This document shows, piece after piece, positions 7,443 through 8,409 of a stretch of DNA of 8,409 bases. A program made the translations under genes and the position numbers. The DNA is from Planctomycetaceae bacterium (lineage in GTDB: Bacteria; Planctomycetota; Planctomycetia; Planctomycetales; Planctomycetaceae), in the NCBI GenBank assembly GCA_023258825.1, contig JALQWE010000133.1, forward strand, positions 1 to 8,409, read 5' to 3'. The notes beneath the pieces are model-generated. The model was not told the origin of the DNA. It saw nothing but the letters and a program-made list of their open reading frames with translations, and did no database searches. How positions within the stretch are numbered: position 1 is the first letter of the stretch; every line of letters begins with the position of its first letter.

Positions 7443-7713
7443 GCTGCCATTTCCGATTTAATAGACAAGCTATCCTGCCACACCCCGGCCCCGTCAACCT
7501 ACCGATTCGCCAGGAGATCGCAGGTTGCTTGCAGAGCATCACGCATTGTCAGTGCTGCAGAGCCACACCGAAATTTCCCCAGAGAATTTTCGCCACCGAA
7601 CGGCCCTACTCGGCGAACACTGACGAGGCCGACAAGCTCACAACACAGTGATTTCTCAGCATTCCGGGGCATTTTTCTGCGGTTGTCCGGGGTCACGCGA
7701 GTCACGCCACGCG

Positions 7714-7866
7714 ATGAACTGCTTGCTCTGCGACGTCCTCGAAAAAGCGAACGCACGCCGCGAGGGGGATTGGTGGCGTGTCGCGAGGCTGGCTCAGAGA
7801 ATTAGAGGAAACCCCCATCCCAAAACACTCAAGCGGGCAGGAAATGTGAATCCTTGCTGTAGATAA
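7714..7866 (+). CDS. Possible 50-residue small helical protein
   Basis: ATG 7714 opens a 50-codon frame beginning MNCLLCDVLEKANARREGDW, followed by a second amphipathic stretch (WRVARLAQRIRG) and a basic tail ending in two cysteines. The N-terminal CxxC (Cys3, Cys6) and the heptad-like spacing of Leu/Val/Ala are more protein-like than the surrounding open frames. Against it: no Shine-Dalgarno site precedes the ATG, the second half uses AGA/AGG/GGA codons unlike the neighbouring genes, and the frame overlaps a strong hairpin (7753-7781). I do not recognise it with certainty. The frame is open further upstream to an ATG at 7648, but that extension looks non-coding. Confidence 0.25.
   Translation: MNCLLCDVLEKANARREGDWWRVARLAQRIRGNPHPKTLKRAGNVNPCCR
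7753..7781 (+). other. Strong hairpin with a G-rich loop
   Basis: A 9-bp stem including two G-U pairs forms between 7753-7761 and 7773-7781, with CACGCC/GGCGTG as the perfect core. The 11-base loop contains GGGGG (7764-7768). A CCCCC run at 7812-7816 could pair with that loop in an alternative fold. No T-run follows, so it is not a standard terminator. Its role is unknown. Confidence 0.4.
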
Positions 7867-7950
7867 TTTTTATGTTACCTGCGAAATACAGACTTTACCT
7901 CGCCGTCTGGTTGCAAGTATTGATTGTGAGTGGTAAACATTTATTAGCAG

Positions 7951-7983
7951 GCGTTTGAGCAGTGCTGGTGCACTGTTCATCGC
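7951..7983 (+). other. Strong 33-base hairpin in the intergenic stretch
   Basis: A 10-bp stem (7956-7965 with 7970-7979, one G-U pair, core CAGTGC/GCACTG) is closed by the 4-base loop TGGT. A small internal loop leads to three more pairs, GCG 7951-7953 with CGC 7981-7983. This is the best hairpin in the window. No T-run follows. It could be an RNA structure (small RNA or leader element) or, as DNA, an operator for a dimeric regulator. It lies about 230 bases before the gene at 8210. Confidence 0.5.
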
Positions 7984-8010
7984 GCGATTGGTAGTTCCCG
8001 ACCGGCACTG

Positions 8011-8037
8011 GACACTCTCATCAAAAGGTGTCGTTTT
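8011..8037 (+). terminator. Weak terminator-like stem with T-run
   Basis: GACAC (8011-8015) pairs with GTGTC (8028-8032), with one possible extra U-G pair and a loop of 10-12 bases, followed by GTTTT (8033-8037). The stem is short and not GC-rich, so intrinsic termination would be inefficient. If the hairpin at 7951-7983 belongs to a small RNA, this could be its 3' end. Confidence 0.2.
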
Positions 8038-8110
8038 CCCGTATCGTCGATTACTCAATTCGCCGTTCTAACTGGACGCATAACGGGATTGCTGCTGCAT
8101 CAAACGGAGT

Positions 8111-8119
8111 TGATAAAAT
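8111..8119 (+). promoter_or_regulatory. Possible extended -10 promoter for the gene at 8210
   Basis: TGATAAAAT fits the extended -10 pattern TGnTATAAT, with TAAAAT matching the -10 hexamer at five of six positions. Only a poor -35 (TTGCTG at 8089-8094, 19-base spacing) lies upstream, which extended -10 promoters tolerate. Transcription would start near 8126 and give a leader of about 85 bases before the ATG at 8210. This reading competes with the short ORF at 8118, whose start codon overlaps the hexamer. Confidence 0.3.
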
Positions 8120-8180
8120 GGGGCAGCACATCGCATTGTCGGCGTTCGGCTCAGTGATCCTGTCCATTAAAACACCTTGA
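8118..8180 (+). CDS. Possible 20-codon leader peptide
   Basis: ATG 8118 is preceded by GGAG (8106-8109) at 8 bases, a good Shine-Dalgarno arrangement. It opens a 20-residue, mildly hydrophobic frame (MGQHIALSAF then GSVILSIKTP) ending at TGA 8178-8180, 29 bases before the next gene. The peptide resembles no leader I know; it has no run of a single amino acid that would suggest attenuation. It may be chance, and it cannot be expressed from a promoter whose -10 is at 8114-8119. Confidence 0.15.
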   Translation: MGQHIALSAFGSVILSIKTP

Positions 8181-8198
8181 CTAACAGCGCAATTAAAC

Positions 8199-8202
8199 AG
8201 GA
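8199..8202 (+). promoter_or_regulatory. Shine-Dalgarno site for the gene at 8210
   Basis: AGGA, followed by AA, lies 7 bases before ATG 8210. This spacing supports that start, together with the sharp change there to regular codon use. Confidence 0.65.
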
Positions 8203-8209
8203 AACCAAC

Positions 8210-8409
8210 ATGGCAAAGCGTGGATCTGCAGACAAAGACAGCGTGAACGTATCTCGTGAAATTCGCGAACTGGTCGAAGGCAACAATGCCATTCGCGGCC
8301 CGGAAGTCATTTCCCTGCTGAAAGAAAAATACCCAAACTACCAGTTTAACGAAAACAGCGTGCAGGTGGCCTATGCCAACGCACGTCGCAAACTGGGAAT
8401 CAGCCGCAC
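8210..8409 (+). CDS. Small conserved planctomycete-type protein, HTH-like, cut by the window edge
   Basis: The first 66 codons are visible and the frame is still open at the right edge, so the length is unknown. The protein begins MAKRGSADKDSVNVSREIRE, a short basic, polar lead. It continues with about two predicted helices: SREIRELVEGNN (15-26) and GPEVISLLKEKYP (30-42). A short NYQFNENSV stretch then leads into a third helix, QVAYANARRKLGIS (52-65). The pattern of three helices with a basic last helix resembles a small helix-turn-helix or winged-helix nucleic-acid-binding module. From memory, planctomycete genomes carry many short proteins with this 'MAK-R...IRE...P.EV...L' layout, of unknown function; this is recognition of style, not a database result. 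It has its own Shine-Dalgarno site and is far from the polysaccharide genes, so it is probably a separate transcription unit. Confidence 0.75.
   Translation, partial: MAKRGSADKDSVNVSREIRELVEGNNAIRGPEVISLLKEKYPNYQFNENSVQVAYANARRKLGISR

Larger units (their letters stand above)
7372..8209. other. Long, largely non-coding stretch
   Basis: These 838 bases separate the ligase gene from the small gene at 8210. The open frames on the minus strand give Arg/Ser/Cys-rich translations with no family resemblance. The left part is GC-rich; an AT-richer zone starts near 7855. Inside are weak hairpins after the ligase gene, a possible 50-codon ORF (7714-7866), two strong hairpins (7753-7781 and 7951-7983), a GACAC/GTGTC stem at 8011-8032 followed by TTTT, and a candidate promoter or leader at 8089-8180. 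No tRNA, CRISPR or mobile element is visible. Confidence 0.55.

Noticed and set aside
7687..7707. Short direct repeat GTCACGCGA / GTCACGCCA.
   Set aside because: Only two imperfect 9-base copies sit side by side; this is too little to call a repeat array or attachment site.
7499..7756. An 85-codon minus-strand frame in the long intergenic stretch.
   Set aside because: It is Arg/Ser-rich with no recognisable pattern, and it overlaps the slightly more protein-like + strand frame at 7714.

Overview
The window is moderately GC-rich and looks like a planctomycete chromosome (phylum Planctomycetota). This is inferred from the style of the proteins: a Wza-like lipoprotein without a strong C-terminal helix, a Wzc-like tyrosine kinase, a ligase/polymerase fused to a TPR-like tail, and at the right edge a small Lys/Arg-rich protein of a kind often seen in planctomycetes. 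Shine-Dalgarno use is patchy: clear at 1913 and 8210, absent at 512 and 4408. No search was possible, so the taxonomy is an inference.

Layout. Bases 1-511 hold no convincing gene; their right half contains a possible promoter and several small hairpins ahead of the first gene. Three large genes follow on the + strand: 512-1708, an outer-membrane polysaccharide export (OPX, Wza-type) lipoprotein; 1913-4252, a fused Wzz/Wzc-type polysaccharide co-polymerase and bacterial tyrosine (BY) kinase with an unusual (Tyr-Gly)8 tail; and 4408-7371, a multi-spanning O-antigen ligase/polymerase-like membrane protein with a soluble C-terminal part of about 450 residues. The gaps between them are 204 and 155 bases, and the second holds a terminator- or attenuator-like hairpin and a 10-codon ORF that overlaps the next start codon. 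Bases 7372-8209 are a long, mostly non-coding stretch with two strong hairpins, a possible 50-residue small ORF and a candidate leader in front of the last gene. That gene starts at 8210 and runs off the right edge.

How the genes fit together. They form the export and polymerisation core of a Wzx/Wzy-type exopolysaccharide or capsule pathway. The ligase/polymerase would join lipid-linked repeat units on the periplasmic face of the inner membrane. The Wzc-like protein would control chain length and export through cycles of tyrosine phosphorylation. The OPX protein would carry the chain across the periplasm and outer membrane. No flippase (Wzx), glycosyltransferase or cognate low-molecular-weight phosphatase (Wzb) lies in the window. 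The most distinctive features are the strict Tyr-Gly alternation followed by a His/acid cluster on the kinase, and the structured gaps. I see no CRISPR array, tRNA, rRNA, insertion sequence or defence system.
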